Assembly: GCF_008086345.1 (NCBI RefSeq)
Contig: NZ_CP043006.1
Location: 3,160,032-3,224,031, forward strand
DNA from: Chitinophaga sp. XS-30
GTDB lineage: Bacteria; Bacteroidota; Bacteroidia; Chitinophagales; Chitinophagaceae
DNA length: 64,000 bases
Direction: 5' to 3'
The position numbers were made by a program, and so were the translations under genes. Positions 32,869 through 42,389 of this stretch are shown piece after piece (within the stretch, counting starts at the first letter, position 1; the number at the start of each line of letters is the position of its first letter). The notes below the pieces were generated by a model that worked only from the letters and a program-made list of their open reading frames with translations, was not told where the DNA came from and made no database searches.

Positions 32869-35342
32869 ATGAGACCAACAATAATTATTTCTACTATCCT
32901 TATGTGCCTGTTTACCGGCCTGTCCAATGGGCAGATCGTTCATGACCCCGCGGACAAGACGGTGAGGATAACGACTACAGATCAAAAGTTGTCGCTGCTG
33001 ATCAACTACTCCCGCGGTTGCCGGATCTCGACCCTGGAAGTAAACGGTGTAAATACATTGTCTCCTTCCGGAATTTTCACCGCCGTCCGGGCGGCAAACG
33101 GATCATGGCAGTCCTGGGGCGAACGACAGCAGCTTTCGGTGAAGGAACGGCCCGGCAGGATAATCATTGATGGCATACGCTATGGAAAGATCGGGGAATC
33201 GTGGAGTTTTACACTGGATGGAAACAAGATTGCATGGACGATCAGCAGAAGGTACGATGAAGATCAATTGCTTGAGGAGATGGCCTTGCCGGTATGGCAT
33301 TTCGCGGATATTTCTACGTGGAAAGGAGGGATACTCGATAACGGCGGGGTTGTTTGGTGCAAATACCTCGCAGCCCCAAACGATACTTACGGTGTACATA
33401 CCGGCGGCGTTACATTCTGGAATGAAGAGAGCGGGGATGCCCTGAAGATTTCAGCAAGGGCAGACGGCTCCCGGTCAATTGCTACCAAATATTCACAGGA
33501 CGAACAGGGGTGCGTTTACCTGCACTCACCTCGTCACCGGCAACGATCTGCGTCAACGTTACCACCTGAGCCGGTTTGTTTCCCGAAAGGCGGATATATT
33601 TGCACCTTTTGAAGTGAGAAAAGGCAAAGTTGAGGTTACCTGCGAATTGCAGTATCTCGATTATTCGGAGACCTATGACCGCGGCACACTACCGGGCATC
33701 GATGTCTTGGCCGTACGGGAACTGCTGAATACAACGGGCCGGTACGGCGTGGTTGACAACAAGATCGTAGGCGCCAATGGCTGGCTCACCAACTGGAAGT
33801 GCCTGCATGAACCTTTCTTTGCCCAGATTGGACTGGCATTGAACGACAAGCACTATACGGAAAAACCTGTCCGCCACACTTGACCAGGAAAGAGACTTTG
33901 CCATGCGGGAAGACGGCCGTGTGCTTTCGCGTTGGCATGATGTACCTGGGGACGAGATACCCGGCACCTATAACCGTGAAACCGGATATTATGAAGCCAA
34001 ATGGGGATATACCATTGACTCCCAGACGGGCTACGTTATCAATACTGCCGGCCAGTTCGATTTAACCGGCGATCTGAACTGGCTGAGATCGCATCAGCAA
34101 TCCTGTGAAAGGGCACTGGACTGGCTGATCCGGCGGGATACCGATGATAACGGGATTTTCGAGATGATGAACGGCCATATTTCGGAACAGAAAGCGAGTG
34201 ACTGGCTCGATATTGTATGGGCGGGTTTTGAAAATGCCTTTGTCAATGCCCAACTATATGAAGCACTCAACCAATGGGCCGGATGTGAGCTGGTACTTGG
34301 AGACACGGGCAAAGCGGCCCGCTATCAGCAAGTTGCCCGGCGATTGAAGGATGCCTTTAACAAACCGGTTGACGAAGGAGGTTTTTGGTCTCCCGCCAAA
34401 AAACAGTACGTGTACTGGCGGGACAATGACGGCACGATCCGGGGCGATAATCTGGTAACACCGGTAAATTTTGCCGCCATCGCTTTCGGACTTTGTGATG
34501 ATCCCGAACGCATCGCCACCATTCTCGGGCACATCGAGCAGCGTATGATCGCCGAAAGCCTTTTTCATTGGCCACTTTGTTTTGATTCTTTCAGACAGGA
34601 AGAAGTACATAGCAATAACTGGCCTTTTCCGACCTATGAGAATGGCGATATCTTTCCCACCTGGGGTTATCTGGGCATCCGGTCCTATGTACGATACAAC
34701 AATGCGCTCGCCATGAAGTATATCAGCAATATCCTTGTGCAATACCGTAAAGACGGGTTATCCGCTCAACGCTACACCAGGGTGGGGCAGACCGGCGTGG
34801 GCACAGATATCCTGGCGGGCAGCAGCACGACCGTAACGGCGCTCTACAGTGATATTTACGGCATCCGTCCGAAATGGAACCGCATGGGACTGGAGCCGAA
34901 TATGGTGCCCGCGCTGAATGGTACTCAATTCTCCTACACGCTTCGGGATACTGTTTACACGTTTACGCTGAGTGTGGACGATTACCGGATGAAGACCGCC
35001 GGATTTTCCGTGAAAAGCAGCAATGCCTTCGGTGCGGGAAAATCCGGAAACGACCTGGTTTTTTTCCCGGGAAACAGGGAAGACAGTAAGCTGGTATGTT
35101 ATGCAGGTGCCAACGAGTTCATCAATCTAGAAGTGAACTATTGGGAGGCCGGGGGCTGCAAATGGACAGTCAGGAGTGCCAATAACCGCGGTTTTCGTGT
35201 TTACGGGCTAAAGCCGGGCGCACGGTATCAGTTGATGGTCAATGGACAGGCAACGGAATTGCGGGTAGAAATAGACGGCACACTCGCCATAAACACCAGC
35301 TTTTCCGGTCCCGCAGCCTTTACGCTGAAGTTGCTCGTATAG
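32869..35342 (+). pseudogene. Secreted glycoside hydrolase (alpha/alpha barrel, MGH1/GH63-like) with two frameshifts
   Basis: Three consecutive plus frames make one protein of about 823 residues. It has a signal peptide (MRPTIIISTILMCLFTGLSNGQ), an N-terminal beta domain, an (alpha/alpha)6 catalytic-type domain (from about residue 355, with the segments GYVINTAGQFDLTGDL, SDWLDIVWAGFENAFVNAQLY and FPTWGYLGIRSY) and a C-terminal beta-sandwich. Removing one G from the GGGG run at 33507-33510 restores DEQG-AFTCTHLVTGNDL. Removing one A from the AAAAA run at 33861-33865 restores HYTE-NLSATLDQERDF. The products of the separate frames would lack parts of the fold. The family is related to GH63-type glucosidases. 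The substrate is unknown. Sequencing error is possible. Confidence 0.8.
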
Positions 35343-35515
35343 CTGACCTGGCAAAACCGTATGTTGCAGCGGATCACCCAACTATCGGCCCCTCCATGAT
35401 AAATCGCCAGTAATTATAGATACAACCAACGGTAAGAGCGTAAAATCAGCATGCAAAAGGTATGCCCATGAATTTGCATTTGTTCCTGATCATCACTATA
35501 AAATACAATAACTAT
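35343..35515. other. Junction between the core-composition cluster and the AT-rich locus
   Basis: No gene is present. Base composition falls visibly after about 35400. No direct copy of the tRNA-Arg 3' end, inverted repeat or integrase remnant was found here by eye. Confidence 0.5.
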
Positions 35516-37024
35516 TTATTTTTTGTTAGTCGGAGATTTAGCAGGTATAGCGGTTGTATAGGGATATTTTTCTAAATAATCGCCGCCATTATTTAAACGA
35601 GGATCCCTGGTTTCTTTCATCCAATTAGCTAACTCGGTACTTAACTTCTCCCTGGTTTTTAGATATCTTTTATCCAGTGCAACATTTTTCAGCTGGTTCG
35701 GATCATTTTTAAGATCATAAAGTTCTTCTGCGGGTCTTTTCAGAAAAGCCAGCTGAAAAAAAGGAGCTATTTCCGGTTCATTTTTATGTGCTATGATATA
35801 GGTTTTAGTTGGTGAACCATCAATATCACCATACATTCCAGAACCCATTTCAGGATCTCCGGCAGGCCAGCGCTCAGGACGAAAGTTTCGGATATACAAA
35901 AAGTCTTTAGTACGAATACCTCTGGCCGGGTAGCCTATATTACCTTCGCGAACTTCAGCATGCCTTTCTCTTTCAACAAACATTTTATCACGCCCCAGCG
36001 TTTTTACTTTTCCGGTAACCAAAGATAACAGGCTTTTTCCTGACATTACAGAAGGAACAGATTGGCCGGCTGCCTCCAGAAAAGTAGGGGCAAGATCATT
36101 AAACCCAACAAAATCTGACAATTCTTGTCCCGCTTTTATTTTTCCAGGCCAAATAATAGCTAAAGGAACATGGGTGCCCGCATCATATAAATTAGCCTTG
36201 GCACGAGGGAAAGGCATTCCGTTGTCACCGGCAATTACAATTAATGTGTTTTCCAATTCTCCTGCGGCCTCCAATATCTTTATTACCTCTCCAACTTCCT
36301 TATCAAATTCTTCTACCTCATAATAATAATCTAAAATATCGCTCCTGATCTCAGGCCTGTCTGGTAAAAAAGCAGGAACTGTAACAGAAGCAAGGGTTTT
36401 GCCTGTATGGGCTCCCATCCCTTGCTTGTAGGGACGATGAGGATTTGTACTTCCGTACCAGAAGCAAAAAGGTTTATCTTTAGGTTTACCTTTATAAAAT
36501 TCTTTAAAGCCAGGATAACTTTGGCCTGCAGGGTTATGTTCATAGCCTCCTAATTGATACTGTCCGGGCCCCCAGCCTTTCTTATATAATCCTACTGTAT
36601 AGCCCTGAATAGATAATAGTTCTGTATAATTAGGAAACTTCTTTGGCAGAAAACCCCTTAAATGCACCCCTTCTTCAAGGTTGTGTGGCCACTGTCCGGT
36701 TAATAAAGAAGCACGGGAAGGTGAACATGACGGCGTTGTAAAAGCATTAGTAAACAATGCTCCACTCTTTGCTAATTTGTCAAAATTAGGCGTTTTAACA
36801 GCTTTATCACCATAAATACCCGCATTGGGATATCCCCAGTCATCTGCAATTAAAACCAGAATGTTAGGCATCTGTTTTTGATCAGTATGGTAAGCAACAG
36901 CTTCTCTATTTATATAAGCAGAGGAAAAAAATAAGATTGTGGCAAGTAAAATACTTGGCATGCCTATGCTTCTGATTAGCACATTAACATACTTACTTTT
37001 GCTATAAAACTGATAGATATTCAT
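35516..37024 (-). CDS. Type I sulfatase, heparan N-sulfatase (sulfamidase)-like
   Basis: The 502-residue protein has an N-terminal hydrophobic segment (SIGMPSILLATILFFSSAY) acting as signal or anchor. The alkaline-phosphatase-like fold has metal residues in NILVLIADDWGYPNAG. The formylglycine site CSPSRASLLTGQWPHN lies near residue 100, where the Cys is converted by a maturase, and further metal residues are in IAGDNGMPFPRAK. The segment EEGVHLRGFLPKKFPNYTELL recalls the S1_8 subfamily with sulfamidase-like members. It removes sulfate from a sugar in the periplasm. It is divergent from the susC gene and shares a 210-bp control region with it. Confidence 0.88.
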   Translation of the reverse strand: MNIYQFYSKSKYVNVLIRSIGMPSILLATILFFSSAYINREAVAYHTDQKQMPNILVLIADDWGYPNAGIYGDKAVKTPNFDKLAKSGALFTNAFTTPSCSPSRASLLTGQWPHNLEEGVHLRGFLPKKFPNYTELLSIQGYTVGLYKKGWGPGQYQLGGYEHNPAGQSYPGFKEFYKGKPKDKPFCFWYGSTNPHRPYKQGMGAHTGKTLASVTVPAFLPDRPEIRSDILDYYYEVEEFDKEVGEVIKILEAAGELENTLIVIAGDNGMPFPRAKANLYDAGTHVPLAIIWPGKIKAGQELSDFVGFNDLAPTFLEAAGQSVPSVMSGKSLLSLVTGKVKTLGRDKMFVERERHAEVREGNIGYPARGIRTKDFLYIRNFRPERWPAGDPEMGSGMYGDIDGSPTKTYIIAHKNEPEIAPFFQLAFLKRPAEELYDLKNDPNQLKNVALDKRYLKTREKLSTELANWMKETRDPRLNNGGDYLEKYPYTTAIPAKSPTNKK

Positions 37025-37095
37025 TTCAATAATTTATATATAAGGACATTCTTTACCGGGCAACAATGAATTTTTCATAAAAAAAATAAAAACAT

Positions 37096-37125
37096 TTTGA
37101 TTTATATACTATTTTCTTACATTTG
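37096..37125 (+). promoter_or_regulatory. Promoter of the island susC operon
   Basis: TTTG (37096-37099) and TACATTTG (37118-37125) are 18 nt apart, an almost ideal Bacteroidota promoter. Transcription would start near 37132 and leave a leader of about 100 nt that contains four 17-bp repeats. Confidence 0.7.
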
Positions 37126-37143
37126 ATATGTAGTACATATATA

Positions 37144-37177
37144 CAAAACTACGTAAAAAAACCACGTTATAGACAAA
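37144..37177 (-). promoter_or_regulatory. Promoter of the divergent sulfatase gene
   Basis: On the minus strand TAGTTTTG (37151 to 37144) matches the -7 element, and a TTTG (37177 to 37174) lies 22 nt upstream. The start would be near 37137, overlapping the start region of the susC promoter. Confidence 0.5.
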
Positions 37178-37225
37178 ACCACGTTATAAACAAAACCACG
37201 TTGTAGACAAAACCACGTTATAAAC
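37158..37225 (+). repeat. Four 17-bp direct repeats in the susC leader
   Basis: AAAACCACGTTATARAC-type units lie head to tail at 37158-37174, 37175-37191, 37192-37208 and 37209-37225. Units 2 and 4 are identical, and the others differ at one or two positions. A degraded fifth unit precedes them (about 37143-37157). The last unit ends 9 bp before the susC ATG. Each holds the short inverted repeat AAC-CAC-GTT. Confidence 0.88.
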
Positions 37226-37234
37226 TGATATGAT

Positions 37235-40200
37235 ATGATTAAACACATTGCTACTATGTCTGTGGCATTGCTCCTGTTAATTGTGGGAGCATTTTGTCAA
37301 GATAATCCTTTCGTAGTCTCCGGAGTTATAATCGACTCCGAAAAAAGAGCGCCCCTTCCTTATGCCAGTGTCAATTTATTAGGGTCCAGTTTACGCACAA
37401 CAACTGATAGTGCTGGTAAATTCACTTTGAGGGTGCCTAATGGTAATGGAACCTTAAGAATTAGATTTATGGGGTTTGAAACTCAAGAAATTGGGATTAG
37501 GGGGCGAAGTATCATTAATGTGTCTCTTTCGCCTTCAACTAATTCATTAGATGGAATTGTTGTGATAGGGTATGGAACGGTTACAAAGCGTGATCTGACT
37601 GGAGCGGTAGGCAAGGTAGAAATGGCTGATATGGAAAAAGCACCTGTTGCTTCTTTTGAGCAAGCGCTAGCGGGACGTTTAGCAGGGGTAAGGGTCGCAG
37701 CAACCGATGGTCAACCGGGCGAGGGACCTAGTATTGTAATCAGAGGAAATAATTCTTTGACTCAAAGCAATTCGCCTTTATATGTTATTGATGGGTTTCC
37801 AATGGAAAACTTTAATAGTAATTCCATAAACATGGCAGAAATTGAGTCGATAGAAGTGTTAAAGGATGCTTCATCAACCGCTGTTTATGGTGCCAGAGGA
37901 GCTAACGGAGTTATTATGCTGACCACAAAAAAGGGAAAAGCTGGAGCAACTCAAGTCAATTACAATGGTTTTAGCGGGTTTGCAAATGCAAATAATAGCA
38001 GGCTGGATGTTCTGGGACCATACGATTTTATAGCACTACAATTAGAAATTGATCGTCCAAGAGCAACAAACTTCTATTTTGTAGACGATGATCCAACAAC
38101 TCATGATTTAACTTTAGAAGATTATAGAAATGTTAAAGGAATAAATTGGTATGATAAAGTTGTTAGCCCGGCTGCTTTTTTTCAAAATCACACCTTACGC
38201 GTTAGTGGTGGTTCCGAAAAAACTAAATTTTCACTTTCTGCTTCTTATTTAGATCAGGATGGTGTGGTAATGCGAAGCGGCTTTGATCGTATGCAGGGGC
38301 GCTTTACTTTAGATCATAATATAAATAAGAAATTTAAAGTTGGTGTTAATGTAAACTATTCCGATTCTAAAGTTTCTGGAATTAAACCGCGGGATCAAAC
38401 TGGTATGGCTGCGGGTTCAGGTAATTCACAGGTGCAAAATTTATTCTACAATTTATGGACTTTCAGACCCATAGGTAACCCTGATTACGATGTGGATTTT
38501 GAGGATGTGGAAGTAGACCCTGAAGCTGAAACGTATTTATATAATCCTATAAAAACAGTACAGAATCAACATGATGTAGAAAAAAACAAGCACACAACTT
38601 TTAATGGTTATTTAGAATATGATATAGCTAAAGGTTTAAAATTGAGAGTAACCGGCGGGGCAGATCTCTCACGTACCATATCAGAGTTGTTTAATAATTC
38701 GAGTACACGAAGTGGTAGTCCATCTACTACTATAGGTAGAAGCAATGGTGTAAATGGAAGCCTTAGCCAGAATGAAATTGTTAATTTATCAAATGAAAAC
38801 ATCTTAACCTACAATAAAAAATTTAATAAGAATCATCGTCTTACAGCGGTAGGAGCATTTTCCGTCCAAACAAGAAAATCGTCCGGCTTTGGTTACAAAG
38901 CTAACCAGCTTCCAAACGAAGCTTTGGGGCTAAGCGGATTGGAGGAAGGTATAGTGTATGGTAGTTCGTCTACCAGTACCAATTGGGGACTACTGTCTTA
39001 TACTGGTAGAGTGAACTATACCCTTTTTGAAAAATACATTTTTACCGCTACCATCAGAGCAGATGGGTCGTCCAAATTTGCAGAGGGAAATAAATTCGGA
39101 TATTTTCCATCAGGTGCTTTTGCATGGCGCCTGGGTGATGAGAAATTTATGGAAATTTTACCTTTCATTTCAAACGCAAAATTAAGAGCAAGCTATGGGG
39201 TAACCGGAAACAATAGAATAAGCGACTTCGCTTATTTTGCAAGAATTGCTTCTGCCGGATACTACCCCTTCGGTTCATCAGTTAACCCGGCATTTACGCA
39301 AAGCGTATTTGAAAATAGCACTTTAAAATGGGAAACCACGGGGCAATTTGATGTGGGTTTGGAATTGGGTTTATTCAAGAACAGACTTTCAGCTGAACTG
39401 GATTACTACCATAAGAATACCTTCGATTTATTGTATAACTCCCGTCTTCCAACAAGTACAGGATATTCAAGTGCCACGGTGAACTTTGGGAAAATACAAA
39501 ATAGGGGTTTTGAAGTAACATTTAATTCTCAAAATATTGAAACTAAAAATTTTACCTGGAACTCGAACTTGAATATCTCTTTCAACCAGAATAAGCTTGT
39601 GGCGCTAACTATGGATGAAGATAGATTATTTACAACGATACCAAGCTTTGGAACCATTTTTTCAAGTCCGGCTTGGATAAGCAGGGTAGGAGATCAACTG
39701 GTTCATTTTTATGGATTTGTGTTTGATGGTGTCTATCAATATTCGGATTTTAACAAACAGGGCGAGCTGAAAAGAGAACTGCCAACAACCGCCGGATTAC
39801 TTGGTACACAAGCAAGACAGCCTGGTGATGCAAAATATAAAGATTTAAACAATGATGGTATAGTAAACGACGCGGATCAAACAATTATTGGCAATCCTTA
39901 TCCAAAGCACATTGGTGGATTTAGTAACAACTTTACATATAAAAATTTCGATCTGAATATTTTTTTACAATGGTCATATGGCAATGAAGTTCTCAATGCG
40001 AATAAAATCAATATGGAGAACATGAATGGTGGAACACTGAATAGAAATGTCAGCGTTAGTTTTCTCGATAGGTGGACACCGGAAAATCAAAATACTTCGA
40101 TTCCAAGAAGTGGGTCAAACGGAATTACAGCTGTTTTATCAACGCGCTATATTGAAGATGCATCTTTTCTTCGTTTAAAGACAGTTTCCCTCGGATACAA

Positions 40201-40396
40201 TATTAAGAGAGATCTTATTAAAGGATTAAAGTCTGCAAGAATTTCCCTTTCTGCTCAGAACCTGTATACCTGGACAAAATATTCAGGTCCGGATCCGGAG
40301 GTTTCTACAAAAGGTTTTGGGCTAACTCCAGCCTTCGACTTTTCCGCATATCCACAAGTGCAAACAATCGTTTTCGGTTTAAATGTAACGTTATGA
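37235..40396 (+). CDS. SusC/RagA-family TonB-linked outer-membrane transporter
   Basis: The 1053-residue protein has a signal peptide (MIKHIATMSVALLLLIVGAFC). A CarboxypepD_reg-like domain follows (about 27-100), then a TonB-box-like segment (GIVVIGYGTV) and a plug domain with the SusC signatures GRLAGVRVAATDGQPG and IEVLKDASSTAVYGARGANG. The C-terminal barrel ends in TIVFGLNVTL. It imports oligosaccharides across the outer membrane together with the SusD protein. No STN domain is present, so it does not signal through FecR. The stop overlaps the susD start by four bases (ATGA). The leader contains four direct repeats. Confidence 0.96.
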   Translation: MIKHIATMSVALLLLIVGAFCQDNPFVVSGVIIDSEKRAPLPYASVNLLGSSLRTTTDSAGKFTLRVPNGNGTLRIRFMGFETQEIGIRGRSIINVSLSPSTNSLDGIVVIGYGTVTKRDLTGAVGKVEMADMEKAPVASFEQALAGRLAGVRVAATDGQPGEGPSIVIRGNNSLTQSNSPLYVIDGFPMENFNSNSINMAEIESIEVLKDASSTAVYGARGANGVIMLTTKKGKAGATQVNYNGFSGFANANNSRLDVLGPYDFIALQLEIDRPRATNFYFVDDDPTTHDLTLEDYRNVKGINWYDKVVSPAAFFQNHTLRVSGGSEKTKFSLSASYLDQDGVVMRSGFDRMQGRFTLDHNINKKFKVGVNVNYSDSKVSGIKPRDQTGMAAGSGNSQVQNLFYNLWTFRPIGNPDYDVDFEDVEVDPEAETYLYNPIKTVQNQHDVEKNKHTTFNGYLEYDIAKGLKLRVTGGADLSRTISELFNNSSTRSGSPSTTIGRSNGVNGSLSQNEIVNLSNENILTYNKKFNKNHRLTAVGAFSVQTRKSSGFGYKANQLPNEALGLSGLEEGIVYGSSSTSTNWGLLSYTGRVNYTLFEKYIFTATIRADGSSKFAEGNKFGYFPSGAFAWRLGDEKFMEILPFISNAKLRASYGVTGNNRISDFAYFARIASAGYYPFGSSVNPAFTQSVFENSTLKWETTGQFDVGLELGLFKNRLSAELDYYHKNTFDLLYNSRLPTSTGYSSATVNFGKIQNRGFEVTFNSQNIETKNFTWNSNLNISFNQNKLVALTMDEDRLFTTIPSFGTIFSSPAWISRVGDQLVHFYGFVFDGVYQYSDFNKQGELKRELPTTAGLLGTQARQPGDAKYKDLNNDGIVNDADQTIIGNPYPKHIGGFSNNFTYKNFDLNIFLQWSYGNEVLNANKINMENMNGGTLNRNVSVSFLDRWTPENQNTSIPRSGSNGITAVLSTRYIEDASFLRLKTVSLGYNIKRDLIKGLKSARISLSAQNLYTWTKYSGPDPEVSTKGFGLTPAFDFSAYPQVQTIVFGLNVTL

Positions 40397-42363
40397 TGAA
40401 CATAAAAAATAAATTTATGAAACGGAGTTTTATGGTAATGATAATGACTGTTGTAGCGGTTTTTTTCATTTCATCATGTAAAAAAATATTAGAAACTATA
40501 CCTTCAGATTTTGTTAGTCCGGAAGTTTATTTTACAAAAAAAGCCAATTTCGATGCAGCATTGAACGGTGTGTATAAGGTGTTAGGGACCAATAATTTAT
40601 ATGGGGATAATTACCAGCATCTTGTAACAGCTACTACTGATGAATTGGTGTATGCTACAGGTGGTAGTATACCTAAAATTCCATGGTATAATGCTACCTC
40701 AGCCGATCCGCAAGTTGGTAGCGTGTGGACTGCTCTTTATGATGGTGTAGACCGTGCCAATGTAGTGTTGGCGTATATAGATGGTCCATCTGATCTTACG
40801 GATACCGATAGAAAGCATATTAAAGGTGAAACTGTTTTTTTAAGAGCCTACCTTTATTTTATGCTTACGCAATGGTATGGCGATGTACCATTAAGACTTA
40901 CTGCAACTAATTCTCCATCTGATGCTAACATGCCATTTACACCAACAAAAGAAGTTTATGATTGGGTTATAGATGAGATGATTATTGCAGAGGGCTTGCT
41001 TTCTGATCAAAAGGCCACAGATTTTCAATACAGTGAACGTGTAACGCAAACGGCAGTTCAAGCTATTTTAGCAAGGGTATGTTTGTATGCTGCCGGAGAA
41101 CCAGTTAATGATACCAGACGATATGAAGATGCTGCAAAATGGGCCAGATTAGTTGTCGGATCAGGCATTCATAAGCTCAATCCGGATTATCGTGAAATTT
41201 TCAAGCTGCAGACGAAGGATCAGTACGATTTGACCTACAGAGAAAGTATTTGGGAAGTTGGCTTTAGTGTTAACTCCAATGCCCCGGAACAAAGTGCCCC
41301 AGGTCAGGTGAGGGTGGGTATTCCTACAAGCAGTGATGTTGTGGGAAGAAGCGATGGCCGGCTTTTCGTTTATCCCAGGTTATTCAGAACATACGAGTCA
41401 TTTCAGTATACAACAGCCACAAATGCTATCCGGGAAGTATCTCCCGATCAAAGACGTGATTGGTGCGTAGCGCCATTTAAATATAGCGGTGGCGGAATTA
41501 CTGCACCACCAGCGATGGCTGCGGTTGCTTATAACTTATATTATACCCGTTATCCTGGAAAATGGAGGAGAACGGAGGAAAATGAACCTCGCCTTCCAAC
41601 TCAAAGTCCTACTAATTATTCAATTATTCGCTATGCGGATGTACTATTAATGTTAGCCGAAGCTGAAACCGCATTAAATTCAGGTCAACCCACTTCAGAA
41701 GCTATCGAACTTGTAAATCAGGTACGAAGAAGAGCGTATGGAGAATTTAATGGTAAAATTATTACTGGGATAAACGTCGTGAACGGCGGTACTACAGATT
41801 ATAGTCAGGTTCCAACTGTAACGATTAGTGGAGCGGGAGGTACTGGAGCAACAGCAGTTGCTGTACTTACGGCTGGTAAAGTATCATCAATACAGGTAAC
41901 AGATCCTGGTGAAAACTACCCTGATAATACTACTGTAACAATTAGTCCGGCACCTGGGGACAATGGCGCTGGTGCTGCAGCCACTGCTGTTTTGAATGGT
42001 AATGGTGAATTAAGCCCCGACCAGACTATAGATCAGGGGGCGTTTCTTAAAGCTATTCAGGATGAACGTTTAATGGAACTGAATGGCGAGTTTTTAAGAA
42101 AACAGGATTTAAAACGTTGGGGTATATTGGTGTCTACAGTAAAACAAATGCGTACAGATATAACATCTGGCAGCAGCGATATCAAACCATCAGATGGCCT
42201 GCAACTTGTGCCTCCCGCAGTTGTACCTTATGCACCCTCAAATGTAACAAAAACGCATTATACACGTTCGGCTGATAATATTGAGGATAAGAATATATTT
42301 CTCCCTATTCCTATAGCCGAATTATTATATAACAATCAGGCTAAGCAGAATCCTGGATACTAG
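40393..42363 (+). CDS. SusD/RagB-family surface glycan-binding lipoprotein with an inserted beta-repeat domain
   Basis: The 656-residue protein is longer than the usual 500-580. The lipobox is FFISSC, followed by KKILETIPSDFVSPEVYF. The TPR-like SusD fold has TDTDRKHIKGETVFLRAYLYFML near residue 140. The C-terminal region has IIRYADVLLMLAEAETALNSG and DERLMELNGEFLRKQDLKRWG. Between NQVRRRAYGEF (about 445) and GAFLKAIQDERL (about 548) lies an extra segment of roughly 85 residues with the patterns YSQVPTVTISGAGGTGATA and NYPDNTTVTISPAPGDNGAGA. These look like two short beta repeats. It binds glycans and closes the SusC channel. Confidence 0.94.
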   Translation: MMNIKNKFMKRSFMVMIMTVVAVFFISSCKKILETIPSDFVSPEVYFTKKANFDAALNGVYKVLGTNNLYGDNYQHLVTATTDELVYATGGSIPKIPWYNATSADPQVGSVWTALYDGVDRANVVLAYIDGPSDLTDTDRKHIKGETVFLRAYLYFMLTQWYGDVPLRLTATNSPSDANMPFTPTKEVYDWVIDEMIIAEGLLSDQKATDFQYSERVTQTAVQAILARVCLYAAGEPVNDTRRYEDAAKWARLVVGSGIHKLNPDYREIFKLQTKDQYDLTYRESIWEVGFSVNSNAPEQSAPGQVRVGIPTSSDVVGRSDGRLFVYPRLFRTYESFQYTTATNAIREVSPDQRRDWCVAPFKYSGGGITAPPAMAAVAYNLYYTRYPGKWRRTEENEPRLPTQSPTNYSIIRYADVLLMLAEAETALNSGQPTSEAIELVNQVRRRAYGEFNGKIITGINVVNGGTTDYSQVPTVTISGAGGTGATAVAVLTAGKVSSIQVTDPGENYPDNTTVTISPAPGDNGAGAAATAVLNGNGELSPDQTIDQGAFLKAIQDERLMELNGEFLRKQDLKRWGILVSTVKQMRTDITSGSSDIKPSDGLQLVPPAVVPYAPSNVTKTHYTRSADNIEDKNIFLPIPIAELLYNNQAKQNPGY

Positions 42364-42389
42364 TAATAGTAACCTGTAAAAATAATAGT

